Source: Calycina herbarum (lineage: Eukaryota; Ascomycota; Leotiomycetes; Helotiales; Pezizellaceae). Taken from it: DNA of 64,000 bases. The notes under the pieces were generated by a model, which saw nothing but the letters and a program-made list of their open reading frames with translations, ran no database searches and was not told the DNA's origin. The stretch is from NCBI GenBank assembly GCA_001414485.1, contig LLEY01000005.1, forward strand, positions 434,001 through 498,000. Reading direction: 5' to 3'. Positions within the stretch are counted from its first letter, which is position 1, and every line of letters begins with the position of its first letter. Below are positions 21,116-33,500 of the stretch, piece after piece. Position numbers and translations under genes: made by a program.

Positions 21116-23211
21116 GATAGGAGGGTGGAAGGGATAGGTGTCGTAAGGGCGTGCTGCAAAAAACAGCTTGGAGGATATTGTGTTTTAGGAATGAAAGAGG
21201 TGGTGGCTTGGAAAGAACAAGCGGTGTTTTAACTTGCTCAAGGTGGCCTTTGCATCTCTCTCTAGGGTGCACGGAATTCACTACTTTAGGCAACCACTGC
21301 CAATTAAATAGTGAATCTGTAATGATTTTTCAATCTTTTAAAAAATTAGAGTAATTAAATATAAACACAAAACTTGTAAGAAGCCTTGATATAGTTAATG
21401 TTCAATATTCAATAATGCTCTGCCTATTCTAATCTATTGAAGTATATTATCTGAACTGTCTGGAATAATAGTATAAGACTTACAAAAGAACTTAGGATTA
21501 TCCTTCTTTATTTTTCCTAGTTTACGCGGTTGTATTTTCATATTGTTCTAGAGAATTAGAGTAATTAAATAAAAACAAAAAAACTATAAGAGGGGTTCAT
21601 ATAGCCAGTCAAGTTTAATACTCCTATATGTTCTATATTTCCAATCTAATATCTAAAAAGTTTAGAATAATTAATTAACACGATAATACTTATAGGAATA
21701 ATCGCTGTTTGCTCTACCTTAGTAAATCTATTATCTTTACTTCGTTTTTCCAACTTCCTCGAAGGCTCGAATAATAACAATTTTTAAGCTTTCTTGGGAT
21801 CTTATTTCTCCTTTGAACCTTAGAAAACTCTCGAATATTAAAACTGTTTTAGAACTTTGTACATGTTCTTGAATACAGTAACTACTTTCGAGCGATGTAG
21901 TCTCTAATGAATTTTAGAACTATTTTAGAACTTTGTATCTTATTTAGAATAAAGTACTTGCAAAAGTTAGAACTACCTTTTGACAGAGGGGTTTCGCCAT
22001 TATTCTACTTGTCAGCTCATACGTCATGTTGTAGTAGTGAGTAGTGATATTCAAGTATAAGGTTAGTAAATCGATATTTGATGAGTTCTTTGCCAACTCA
22101 TAGCTAGGATATTCTTATCTAGCAATGACCCAGATCTAGTACACTTACATCAACGCTCTTACATAGCTATATATGCCATAGAATTCAAGGACATAATTAG
22201 ATCTATATATACGTCTAAAGCTTAAGTGGTTCTCGTGGTTGTAGTGTAATAAAATTACTTTATATATCTGTGCCATCTCGCTAAATAGGGTATCTTGGAG
22301 TAACCGACGAGTCAGTCATAAAATATTCCTTAAATACTACTATTCACTACTACAACGCTAACACGATCCTTTAAGAAAATCCACATTAAGTTTCAACATT
22401 CTCTTGAACGTCCAACAATATCAGCCTTACTTTCAATTGCTAAACCTTGGCTTGAAATTTAGCCTTCTTTCTTAGGCTAAGCTTCTCTTGAACTTCAGAA
22501 CTCATAATAAGCGCTATATTATTTTGGCGGTTATCTTGTTACCCTTCTTTAATCAGATATGGTAGGCTAAGGTTGTTTAAGAGAATTCCAAGTGAAACCT
22601 ACTTCTACCTAGCGTGCTATGTCAATTCCAACTCTCTCCATTAGCCTCTTTACAACATGCCTTTGCTGAAAGGTTGATGTATGAGAATGGAAATATCATA
22701 TTCAAGCTCTGATGGGAAGCTTGGCGCAAGTCATTTCATAGAATTCTTATTTTAGTTAGTTGCCCAACGAATGGCTACCAACTTGAAACTTCTGTAACTC
22801 GTCATTACAATTAAAGAAGACATCCAAATATCACCACGAAATCTGCTTTTCAAGCCAACAAACCTGCCCCTGAAAAGCGCCAAATAAAATAGTATCCCAT
22901 TACTATAGCTATTCAGGCCAGTACAGCTCCCCACTCATCTTTAAGTGCAGCTAGGATGTCATAGAGAATCGGGGCAACGGAGTTTGCATAATTATTGCAA
23001 AATTGTGAGCACACCAATTGATCTCAAACAGAGACTTTAGAAGATGTAAAGAACACGTGAAGGGCTGTCTTTCAAAATCATGTTGTGGGTATCTAAAAAT
23101 AAACTTGTAGCTCCTCTGCCTCTACAAAAGCCATTTTATGCCCACCGACATGTCCCTCGATAATCCTACAAATAAAATATGTAGATTGCAAAATCGAGCC
23201 CAGCTCGTTGC
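21116..23211. other. AT-rich gene-free stretch
   Basis: About 2.1 kb with stops in all frames and no protein-like frame. Many TTAGAA/TCTAGAA words and AT enrichment from 21300 to 22400 suggest an old, mutated repeat, but I found no terminal repeats, target duplication or transposase motifs. The segment next to 23212 is the 3' flank of NPR2. Confidence 0.3.
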
Positions 23212-24735
23212 TCAACGATAGACAATCTCAACATCCCCCTTCGGAAATCTCCTCAACTGATCCATAATCTTCACATCACCCATATTTTTCTCCACGATGA
23301 TCTGATCAAAACAGTGCGTTCCATCGGTATACCCTTTCAAATCCTCTTCCTCCTGGTTCCTAACTCTCGGACTTTCTAGACCTCTCGATTTCTCGTGCGT
23401 AATGGAATTATGTCTCGTCTTCTCGTAGACTGGTTCTTGGATAGGGACGTGGTGTGGGTTATTTTGTCGAGATATGGAAAGGAGATTTTGCGATGAGATG
23501 GCGTATTTGTGAACTCGGTAGATGAGACCTTTGATGAGACCGAATTGGATGAAGCGTCGAACGTCTATGTAATTCAGGATAGGAAAGTTTTGGTCGAGGT
23601 GGAGCTTCAGCCATTCCTGCCAGATGGTTAGTGAAAATCAAAATACGTGAGGGGAGGATATGTGGTCCAAATATGAGCCGCCAATAACATGAAAAATGGA
23701 GAGATGCAAACCTTCAAAGTCCGTGAAGTACAGAGCGTAGTATACAGTCTGCACAGGTAAAAGGTGGATAGTCTTGGACCATTGATATAGACGTAATTTG
23801 CACACTCGTCCATCATTCCCTCTTTATCATCTATAAAATCTGTGATGTCGGGGGTTGGAGCATATATGTTTCCAAACAGGAAAATATCTACCATGAGGAT
23901 GGAATCATAGTATAGGAGGTGTTGGAGGGCAAGCTTGGTTAGAGGAATTGAAACATCAGCATCATGCGCAATACGTCGGACGTCTTTAATTCCATCGATA
24001 TGTGGGAGGATTCGTATCATGGTTAGGTCCCAGGTGGCGTCGATTATCGAGGCAAATTTTGTCTTCGAGATGGGGACATGCCAAGACTTTACTGGTGGTG
24101 GAGGTGTGTATATTGGGAATAGCTTCATATTGATCGTGTTCGCATCATCTGTCTTCGTTCTAGCTACATACCCTCCAAACAAGGGGAGAAGAGACTTACC
24201 GACTGGAATCATGCACTCATTATAATTATTGACATCCTCCTTGATGATCTCCAGAAGCGCAGCAATCGATCTCCTTCCTTTAGCGCTCACGGAATCTTCC
24301 AAGCTCAGGAACTGGTTCTGAATCTCCATTTCCGTAAAGGTACTTGCTAAACGCCTCACCACTGCTTCATACGGTGTCTTATCCACTTCGACCCCAATGA
24401 CGATGCCAAAATTGAACATGAACTCGTTGCGGTCGTACATTTCATCATAAATACAGACAGGGTGCCCCAAGATGCGGTATTTATTGTCCGGATCACAGAT
24501 TGTGACATAGCGGTTGCAAAAGGCCTGCCGGGGGAGAATATATTCAGCCATGAGTTCGAAATCAAAGAGCCGGGGCTTGTCAATATCTGGCTCTGAGACG
24601 ATGCATCCTGGCGGCGACTGGTGAAGCACTTTTGCTCCTAGATCTTGTCAGAGAAGACTGAATCGAGAAGGAGAAGGAGAAAGTATACTGACCCTTTTGG
24701 GGGAGGAAGCGGGCGTAGAAGATTCCCTCAATCAT
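23212..24735 (-). CDS. NPR2: Nitrogen permease regulator 2 (Npr2/NPRL2), GATOR1/SEACIT subunit
   Basis: Npr2 joins Npr3 and Iml1 in the complex that inhibits TORC1 through the Gtr/Rag GTPases when nitrogen is poor. Four minus-strand exons are inferred: 24735-24693, 24637-24200, 24148-23712 and 23616-23212, giving 440 residues. Landmarks: the longin-type start MIEGIFYARFLPQKG, then KVLHQSPPGCI, NEFMFNFGIVI, CMIPVDDANTINMKLFP, KSWHVPIS, and near the end TLKEWLKLHLDQNFP and VRRFIQFGLIKGLIYRVHKY. The 51-nt second intron (24199-24149) is in frame and stop-free, so it is easily mistaken for coding. The last intron hides about 135 C-terminal residues. An in-frame ATG at 24795 would add 20 residues; I prefer 24735 because family members start there. 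Shares a 5' region with the methyltransferase. Confidence 0.93.
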
Positions 24736-25506
24736 CTCTCGTGCTATGATGGGAGGATGCTTCTGAAAGTCCAGTCTCTCGGCATTTCTTCCCAAAGTGT
24801 TGCTTCCTCTCTCCGTTGAGAACTAATTGATCCAAAAAAGCAATGGGTTAGCAATTTATCTGTCACCCGGATGGGTACCTAGGTAGGTAGGCTTTCATTT
24901 TGTCATTTTAATACTGTCACCACTGGCGTGATGTCGGGATCGGCAGATGCCGTGGTGGAATGCGATAGCAAAGCGCAAGGTGATTGATTGGTTGAACTAA
25001 CCGATGCCTGCATACTTTTCTCCAAATATTGCGACGACATCTTCACTTCTTTCTTTGTGCAGCGATTCAAGAGCCTCGCTCATCTCATCCAAGTGGAAAT
25101 TTGAAGTAAAATGGTTTTGGAGTCGGTCTGCCCTCGGCGGTGAATAGAGACTCCTTTTAGCGGCTTGGAAAAACTTTCTCTGAAGTCAAAGTCACGTGTT
25201 TCTCTTTTTGCTCCCGTTTTGTGCGTTCAACCTAGATGAGTTTGTAGAGCTTCCAGACAGTCATAGACCTTTTAGATTAGAAAGATTTCCTTTGGGTTTT
25301 AGAGATAAACTTAGAGTTCCTTGTCGTTGTGGTAGAATTTGTGATTCTGGCCTGTGCAATTTCTGGGGAAGGGCCGAAGAAGACCGTATTTCTGCTTTCC
25401 AATCGTTCTTCCCTTGTTTCAGGGGTTTTTACCTTCCATTTGTTGTTTTCCCTTGAGACTGCTAGGTGCTTGGGGTATTTGCGTGCTTCCTTTCCACATC
25501 GCAACC
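24736..25506. promoter_or_regulatory. Shared divergent promoter of NPR2 and the methyltransferase gene
   Basis: About 770 bp separate the two starts. It contains a CACGTG-like word (GTCACGTGTT at 25190) and pyrimidine-rich leader sequence before 25507. An E-box-type CACGTG lies nearer the methyltransferase. No other gene is seen. The promoter function is inferred from geometry. Confidence 0.4.
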
Positions 25507-26960
25507 ATGGGTTCAATCATCAATGGTGAGTCTCGTGGAATATCTGCACAATCTGCACGATCATATTTTTTACTGACTGCTCAAAGTACTGGACCTTCCA
25601 CGCCTCCGAGACGAGCCCGCATTTGAAGTATTGGTTCAAGCGCTCGAGGCGCTGGCCGTCCGACCCTCGGTTTGGAGTGGGGAATTCGACGCCACTGTAG
25701 AAGAAACAGCAGCGACTTCTCGATACCTTACTTCGATTTTATCAAGTGGATTTGAATGGTTCAAGGATCCGACAAGTGAGAAAGGTCTTCTTGCTGATGA
25801 ACAGAAAGAGCTTTTGTGGGGTTTGGCAAGTCAGAGAATTATTGAGCGTTGTGGGCGAACAGGTATGTTGATGCTCTTGTTTTGGTGGAATTCGCTCGCA
25901 ATGGATAGTGCGTCAGGTCGTACTTGCCTGCTAGCTCTCGTTGGTCCATATTTTTAGGGTAAACCGCGATAATTATCCTAAATGCTTGGAACAATTCAGA
26001 ATATCAAACCAGGTGTTTTGGACCAGTCAAGTCCAATTGTCCAAAAGCATTAGGGCAATATCAGATTGTACTAGAAAGTTGGAACAATGAGATATTGTAC
26101 ATCGTGATATTATGTGCCTTGCTAATCGATTTGCAGCACAGGGAGAGTTGACACGTACCTGGACTATTTCAGCAAATGAGCACCATCCAGATCTAAACCT
26201 CGTTATAAGAGAACCCCCACTTGTGAGTACCCATACTCGGTGCAAAAAATCTAAAGTTGCTGACTATTTATACAGACTGGTGACAACCTTGGCCTAAAAA
26301 CTTGGGGAACTGCTTGGTCCATTGCACAAAGACTCTCATACTTCCGAAAGTACTTCTCTCACATTCTCGACGACGAAAAACCTTCGACTGCCGCAATAAA
26401 ACCACAAATACTTGAGCTTGGATCTGGAACAGGCTTGCTTGGTCTTGCAGCATCAGCTGTCTGGCAAGCAGATGTTGTTCTAACGGACCTCGACATCATA
26501 CAAGACAACTTAACGTTCAACAACCTACAAAACGAAGCATTACTAAAGTCAAGAGGTTCGTTGGCAATCTCAGACGTGCTGGACTGGACCGATCCCGTTG
26601 GAGCACTTCCCAAGTTTACGCAAAAGGAGTTTGAGGTAGGTACAGACATTTCAATACTTGCATACCCCACTGACTTTCTTTCGCTAGATAATACTTGTTT
26701 CCGACCCCATCTACGATGATGAACACCCTATGATGGTGGCAGAAGTTATCAAACGACACCTGAAGCCCGAAGCAGCATCACGTGTGATGGTCGCAATACC
26801 CTTAAGAGATGCGACCACAACTAAGATGGCCTCAGAGTTCAAGGATATCATGATGAAGAATGAGCTCAAACTGCTTCACGAAGGAACGGAAATATGCCAT
26901 GATGACTGGGCGAACAATGGTACGGAGGTGAGGTGTTGGTGGAGCATTTGGGGGTGTTGA
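25507..26960 (+). CDS. Family-16 protein methyltransferase (EFM2/Rrg1-like, SAM-dependent)
   Basis: Seven-beta-strand methyltransferase, probably a protein-lysine enzyme of the translation-elongation-factor group (yeast Efm2, S. pombe Rrg1); the substrate is inferred. Five exons (25507-25525, 25587-25862, 26137-26222, 26276-26635, 26688-26960) give 337 residues. Exon 1 is only 19 nt. Motifs: KTWGTAWSIAQRLS, motif I ILELGSGTGLLGLAA for SAM, VVLTDLD (acidic residue after strand 2), NLTFNN, DVLDW and IILVSDPIYDDEHP. The C-terminus EVRCWWSIWGC is Trp-rich as in relatives. No membrane segment or signal peptide. The second intron is 274 nt, five times longer than the others, because it holds a hairpin repeat. 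Confidence 0.88.
25976..26056. mobile_element. Hairpin-type miniature element, copy 2, inside an intron
   Basis: Inverted arms ATCCTAAATGCTTGGAACAA (25976-25995) and TTGTCCAAAAGCATTAGGGC (26038-26056) can pair. The arms match those of the element at 9365-9449 (CCTAAATRCTTGGAACAAT), so both belong to one family. The acceptor and donor of the host intron lie outside the hairpin. The outer limits are unclear; a GTTGGAACAA word at 26082 may mark the right end. Confidence 0.5.
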
Positions 26961-27314
26961 TGCGTTACTTTTTAGAAGAATTTCTTTACCTACTGGTAGA
27001 TTATTAGAATGTTGATGATTTTAAAGGCCTGTTAATTGGACTCCTGGTGTCGAGATAATAACTGAATGCCTCAATTAGCTAGGAGAGAGGTACCCAGTTC
27101 TTTGTTCTTCACAAAGGGCTTCCACCCAAAATATGTAAACGAGAACTCAGTCAACGAAAGGGTTACCTTAAAAAGGATTGGTAACTATTCAGGGCTAGTT
27201 TTCTCTTCTCTAGCCTATATTTTACGTAGAGGCAAAAGAATTGATTGAGAAAGTGGTATCGATAAGGAAGTTCAGCACTTATAAAATAACTATTAATCTC
27301 TTCCATGCTACATA

Positions 27315-27471
27315 TGTACCACTTCGTTGTAGGAGAGTCAAAGTTAATAAAACTAGGACTTTTTAAGACTCAATTGCTTAGAAAATAGGTATATATAAGA
27401 GCATCGCTTTGTAGTACGGGTATAAGTCTAAAGTAGTCCAAAGTCGCGTAGCACCTCGACGAAGTGGTACA
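27315..27471. mobile_element. 157-bp TIR miniature element
   Basis: Ends are inverted copies: TGTACCACTTCGTTG on the left and CGACGAAGTGGTACA on the right (14 of 15 positions agree). TA flanks both ends (27313-27314, 27472-27473), so a Tc1/mariner-type target duplication fits. There is no coding capacity. The terminal words differ from the ACGTGG ends of the 16.8-kb nest, so it is a separate family. The TG..CA ends also allow a very small solo LTR, but the long inverted match favours a TIR element. Confidence 0.55.
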
Positions 27472-29654
27472 TATAAAGGATGAAAGAGATAACTAGTGAA
27501 TAGATACTAGTCATCATACTCAGCATTATAACTTCTTTACTACCTACCTATATATATAAGTAAAGTCAGAGAAGAAGAAGAGTAGCATACAGTAATCGAG
27601 AGAAATTCACCTCATTACGGGGAATTCATAGTAAGCTTATCAGTAGTTCTTAAGCCAAGAGAGGAAAAGGAACGGAAACATAGTAATATAAGATAGAAAG
27701 GCAACTCTTGCTTTGTAAACTATCTTAAGAAGACAAGTATCTCTGAATAAAGAACATATGTTTAAGGATTTACTGTCATATACGAATCGGAAAAATACTA
27801 TCCAAGTTCTACTTGCTATCAATACAGTAACTCTTTTCTAAACTTTAGTAACTGGAAGAGCTTCAGAGAGTATCTACAAAGTAGCGTATTAGCTTATAAG
27901 ATAGACTTAAAGATTCTCTAAAGAAGCACCTAGAGGTATCGACTTATTTAGCCTCACCTAATAAATCTATCTACCCGATCATACTCAGATACCAGAAAGC
28001 GAGAAGAGGAACAACAAACCCCGAGAGTCGACACGGAGCCAAAGTAAAGAGAACGACATGAATAAAGATTGTAGTTCTCAACCCAGGCCAGAAAAAGAGA
28101 CACAAGAACAACCACATTAACCTTATCTTCTCAAGACAAAAAGCATCTGAACAAGAATCGCCTTCTCAACTCTCCATTTTTATAAATAATTTTACTGTCG
28201 AAAATCCATTTACCATCGATATCTTGAATTCCCCAAGACTTCGTAAAATCGGGGGGCCGGAGGTTGTCCTCAGTTTCGGTGAATCCCAAGTTCAGTGTCT
28301 GGTACAACGGTATTCTCTGTGATCTGCGAAAAGAATGCCAGGGGCCTTCCATCTCTCTCCCCAACCTCAAAGACCACATTTGTGCTTAACACTGGAGACA
28401 CTTACTTATAGCTTACGAGCTTGCCTTGTAATGCAAGGAAATCTCTCCATTTAAACTCAGCCACACTAACACACATACGGATTTTAAATTGAGAAACATA
28501 TCTTGGTGCACATCACTCTAGCGAATTATTTGTTAAAAAGAGAGTATTGTATTGTTGCCCTCTACTTCAAATTCACGTAGAAGTTAAGAACGAGTCTGAA
28601 ATAAACATTCACCAAGCGACCTCAACTTCAATACTATCTATAGAAAGGTGAATTACTGGCCCCTCTCTCCGCCACTGTAATATAGCACTCTATAAAAGAA
28701 GTTCAGAGAGAGAATCTTACAACTGTAACAATGGTACGGCACGAACAGGAGACTTGGCCTCTGTGGATCCACCTCTCCATTCCCGTTCTCTAGCAACCCT
28801 CAACATAATCGCTACTCTAATTTTCCTATGCCGTAAAATTATCTTGTAAGCTTAGGTATGTAGATTGTAGACAGTAAATCCGAACGTAAACAATCTGTTG
28901 CTTGCTTAGGTGCTGTTAAAAGCCCCCTTATTGTCGAATATCCATCTCTTTTCTCAATTCCTTTTGCGGTTAAACATTCCTCGTTTTGTCGCTCTTTCTC
29001 ATCTTGTTCCCCATGTCTTTGGAATCATGAATGCTTCGTCTCCTTAAGTCGCAGCCCAATCTGTATCTACGCTTGAGAAGTGGAGGGTGCTGAACTTGCG
29101 GCCCATAGTGGCTACTCGAGGCTTCGCTACTAGCGGTTGGATCACAGTCTCGACGAATTTTGGCAATCGAGTATATATATATATTCATAAGCAAGAACTC
29201 ATCTCTAAAGTTAAATCAAATCATTGCCTACTAGTAATTTCATCCAATAATTCTCGTCTTTCTAATATATTCAGTGAAGTATCCACCGTCAGTTTTACTG
29301 AGATTTCTGGTTCTCGATATATAAATCAGTAATTGATAATCTTCTAAGCGCATAGAATAACTGCATGAATAGAAGAATCATAAACAACACTCAAGGACAA
29401 GTATTACTCTAAAGCATTTCACGTTCACTATATTAGTTCAGTTACTCAAGCCTCTTTATAAAGTTATTATCGAATAGTGCTTGTATCTCCTGGGCGTCCG
29501 AGGTCGGAAGCTAGAATCTATAAGGTCCCAAAGAAAGATTTTCGGACTTCTAAACCTGATTCAGAACCACAATGGCATCTAGTCACGCGACGATCTCCTG
29601 TAAACCCCAAATCTTCACTTCTCTCAATTCTCCAGCCTTTCCCAAGAAATCGAA

Positions 29655-30045
29655 CTGGCCAGTAAGCTATTAAACACCGAGTAAACCAACCCTCAAGTTT
29701 TGGGGGCCAGAACGAGACTCGCGAGTAAGCTTCCAACTATCGGGTAAGCTTCTAACTACTGGGTAAGCCATCAAATATCGAGTGAGCTAAACAAATGCTA
29801 GCTTACCCGCAACAGCGTTTTAGCCCCCAAACAATTACCCAGTAAGCCATCAAAAACAACAAGTAAGCCAACATAGTATTTTTGGGGGCCAAAAGCAAGA
29901 TTCTCAAATAAGCCATCAAATATCGAGTAAGCCAACCAAATGACAGCTTATCAACGACTCCCAGTTCTGGCCCCTAAATAATTTACCCAGTAAGCTGCCA
30001 AATACCGAGTAAGCCAACCATCAAATCTGGGGGCTAAAAATTAAA
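29655..30045. repeat. Repeat block of (G/A)GTAAGC(C/T) units with GGGGGCC spacers
   Basis: Units such as GAGTAAGCCAACC, GGGTAAGCTTCTAAC and AGTAAGCCATCAAATATCG recur about 14 times. They are punctuated by TTTTGGGGGCC(A) words near 29700, 29883 and 30032 and their complements (GCCCCCAAA, GGCCCCTAAA), so a higher-order unit of roughly 150-180 bp with inverted parts is likely. The same GTAAGC words occur at 6080-6380. No coding or RNA-gene signature was found. Confidence 0.6.
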
Positions 30046-30597
30046 CCAAGTCGCGAGCAGGCTGAAAAACATCAAATAACCCAGAGGCGTAGCTAACCAT
30101 TACGTTTAAAAAGAAGAGTCGTAAGACGCTACCATGCCTGCATCTCAGTGGACCTCCCTGTAAAATAGCTCCCAGATTCTCTCCTTCACAGGCTTCAGGG
30201 TAATGACGCCGGTTTACAGGACAGTCGAATCAAAAGCCTCCAGGGTATTTTCCAGCGCATTACAGCGCACTGCCCTGTATTCGTATCACCTAACAAACCC
30301 CTCTCTAAACTCCACTGTCAACAGTGAGAACTGACCCAGGCGACTCAGCCACACAGCAATTTGCCCCGCGATTGAAAATAAACGGAAAGCTATGTAACGA
30401 TGCAATGGAACAAGTAGCAAAGCATGGCACTGCCGAAACAAACCAAAGCAACAGTCGGGGGATATAAGAGGCAAGAAAATATATATAGAGTGGAATAAAA
30501 AGCTTTCGATTTTTAGCTAGATAGATGGCTACTTGAAGACAACAAGACTCCGGCAGCCGCGATCTCGCAAACAACTCACATCAGAATCGCATTCCCT

Positions 30598-33500
30598 TCA
30601 GTCTTCCGTGCCAGCTGTATCCGCCTCAGCACGATCAACATCCGAACTCTCACGACCCTTGCCCTTCTTAATCCCAAATGCCCTCGACCAATTAACGCTC
30701 ATTCTGCCTTCCTTTGGTGTTCCAGGATTCTGATCTTTGCGAGACCATTCGCCCGAGGTCATGCTTCCTAGCATGGGACTGCTAGTGGCACTCTCAAAAC
30801 TTTTGCCAAAGTTGGTATCATCACCAAGATCAAGGCTTCCATCTCGCTCAGCTCGGTCCGAATCCGCAGTACTGCTGGTTCCTTTCTTGCTGCTGAAGAG
30901 GCTAGAATCTTTGCCCCGAATGGAAGAGAGACTAAATTTGCTTGAGCTGCCCTTTCGGAGAAGCCGTCTGGTGAATGAATTGTCCTTATCCTTGGCACTA
31001 CTAGACATCACGTCGGATGGTGTATTACTCGTAATGATATCTAGACTTTCGGAGGACTCAGCAACGCTGTTCTGGGTGCGGATAGAACGCGCATCACGAG
31101 ATTTCCTCGATTCCGACGGGGACGAAGAGAACGCATGGTGCGAACTATCCGCTGTGGATCCGCGACTTTCACTAGCTTCCTCCTTCCCTTTAGTGTTGTC
31201 CTGCTCGCTCTTGTCAGAGCGACTGAACATTGCCCTAAAGGTTGGTGCTGCGGGATTGAGCCGAGGAGTAACAGGTTTATGAGCAGAGGGGGGCCTAGTT
31301 CCAATAACACCAACTGGGGGTGGACTGGCTTGACCCGCAATATTATCTGATGGCAAGAACTCATCGTCGTCGCTGGCAATGCCTGATGTTAAAGGATTCG
31401 AATTGCCGTGCTGAAGGCTTGGCCTCCTGGAAGGGGTCCTTGACCATGGTTGAGTAACATTGACAGACCAATTGGTAGCCAAAGGGCTATTTCTGTTGAT
31501 GACGTTACCTTCCGCAGCTGGCCAACCAAATGGCGCACTGTCTGTGGAGGGTCGAGGAAGATCTGAGGATGCGATAGAGACAGGGCGTGGACTGCTGGGA
31601 TCACGCTCCGAAAAGGTTGTGGGATCATCGATACTGGAACCAAACATATTGAGACGACGTCGCCTTGCTGTGGGGTTGCGAGCTGGCGCGGGTGCATTGC
31701 CTTCGGTAGCATCACTCACCGAGCTACGATTGAAGAGGTTTGGCATAACGTTCCAGCCCGAGGTAAAACTAACACGTCTTTGTCTGTTTGCAATGACTTC
31801 CGGCTCGTCCGTAGAACGAGGGAAGGATTGGCTTTGGCCGGATTTTAGACTTCCTAGAGCTGGACTATCATGAGGAGTTGTCTTTGACCGAGACTTGGGA
31901 AAACCAAATAGATTGGTAAACTTGTTGTGTGAGGACGAAGGGTCGGAAGGGCTTGGAGATCCAATCGCTCCAAATTCATTCCCAGGCGAGTTGAGTGATC
32001 GTCTTTCGTTATCCATGGCATGATCGTGACTGGCGACACCGTACATGGCAAGGTTATGTGATGACGTCCGAGGACTTGACAATCCACTTGCAGAGCGGCT
32101 CGAGGTTGGTGATTGAGGATCATTGTCAAAAGCAGAATAGCTACTGCCGTGAAGAATGCCCCCAAAGGATCGAGGGGAATTATCGCCTTCCTGGCTCGGA
32201 GGTTCGTCGTCTGAAAATATATTGGATGGCAGTAGTGAAGTCGCCGTAGGACTCAGAGGTGCTCCGGCAGTCATCGCGCGTACCTCTGCTTCACTCATTC
32301 CAATAGTTTGTTCCGAAAGGGGTACCATAGCTGTATCGTGGTTAAGATCAAAGTAAGGCCCAGGGGCGAAAGACGGAGATGTTGTGTTGGTGATATTGTA
32401 AGCGTTCGAGCTTGGAAACTGAACATCCATTGTTGCGAAGCCAGGTACAGGCGACGAGACAGTCCCGTTGCGACTTTTGCGATTGCGATTGCGACGAGAC
32501 TTTGCTTTACCCTGACTTGCTGGGTCGAAATCCACGCCAGAGGAATTGCCATGATACATCAGGGGATTATTTGCTAGCGGGTTGTTTGCCAACCTGGCGC
32601 CTAATGCATTATATGTGGTCTGAGCACTGTGATATTGAACTTCAAGCTGCCGCAATTGTACTTGTTGCAAGTTGAGTTGCCGTACTAAATCTTTCTCCCT
32701 CAGTTCCCATTCCAAGTCGCGCTGTTTTTCCGCAACGTCAATTGCTCTTGATTCGTCGTCATCTTCCCCTCCAGGGAGGGTTTTGCGTGCGGCTTCGAGC
32801 TCCTTGATCTGTAGACCCTTGAGCCTGATCACTTGGTCGAGACCGTCCACTGAGTTTTGTCTTTTCCTGATGGTTTCTCGGAGCTCCTTGGCCCTCTGCT
32901 CTTTAATTTTCAGAAGCTCTTCTTTTTCTTTCTGCCACTTCTCTCTTTCTACTTTCATCTCGTCGATTTCCTTCCTCCATCGTGTCACATCAGCCTGCAT
33001 TTTGGCCCTCTCATTTTGTTTCTCCTTCAAAACTTTCTCTTTCTGTTGCTTTCGATTCTGAGCTTGACGGTTGGAACGCTCCGAGTAATTAACCTCCTTC
33101 TTGAGCTTCTCACTTGCCTCCTCCTTTTCTTTCAAGGCTTTTCGTTTCTCGTCCTTCTCCTTCATTAGGTCGAGTATCTGGAGTTTATATTCCTCTGAAT
33201 CCCGAGCGACTTGGCCCATAACTTCTTCTGTGTCCCTTCGGATGGCTTCGAATTTTTCAGTAAGCTGCTGCATGGATTCCTCGGGTTGATTCGAGGCAAT
33301 GGCCGCCAAGGTAGCTTGGTCCGTTGCAGCATTTGAGGGCGAATGCTTCCTGCCCACAGTATTTCGTCTCTGCCCGGCGTTCACATTACTACTTGGTTCA
33401 CGCACGGTGGGTGGTAAGGCTTCCGTAGCAGCAGCTTCCACTCCGGCGCTATGAGTTCGCACCGTGGTCGACTCCTCACCACTGTCACTGCTCTGGTCTT

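Larger units (their letters stand above)
26961..30597. other. Gene-poor region with mutated repeats
   Basis: About 3.6 kb with no supported gene. It contains the small TIR element at 27315-27471 and the repeat block at 29655-30045, listed separately. The stretch 27500-28100 is AT/purine-rich with many TAG/TAA words and reads like an eroded transposon, but no family motif could be named. A 82-codon minus frame at 28131-28379 has no recognisable features. Confidence 0.35.

Noticed and set aside
28131..28379. 82-codon minus-strand frame in the repeat-rich region
   Set aside because: Surrounded by eroded repeat DNA and without features; likely chance.
30737..31282. 181-codon plus-strand frame and other plus frames at 31460-33300
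   Set aside because: They are antisense shadows of the disordered and coiled-coil parts of the FN3 protein; compositions are Ser/Leu/Phe-rich as expected of complement of Lys/Glu codons.
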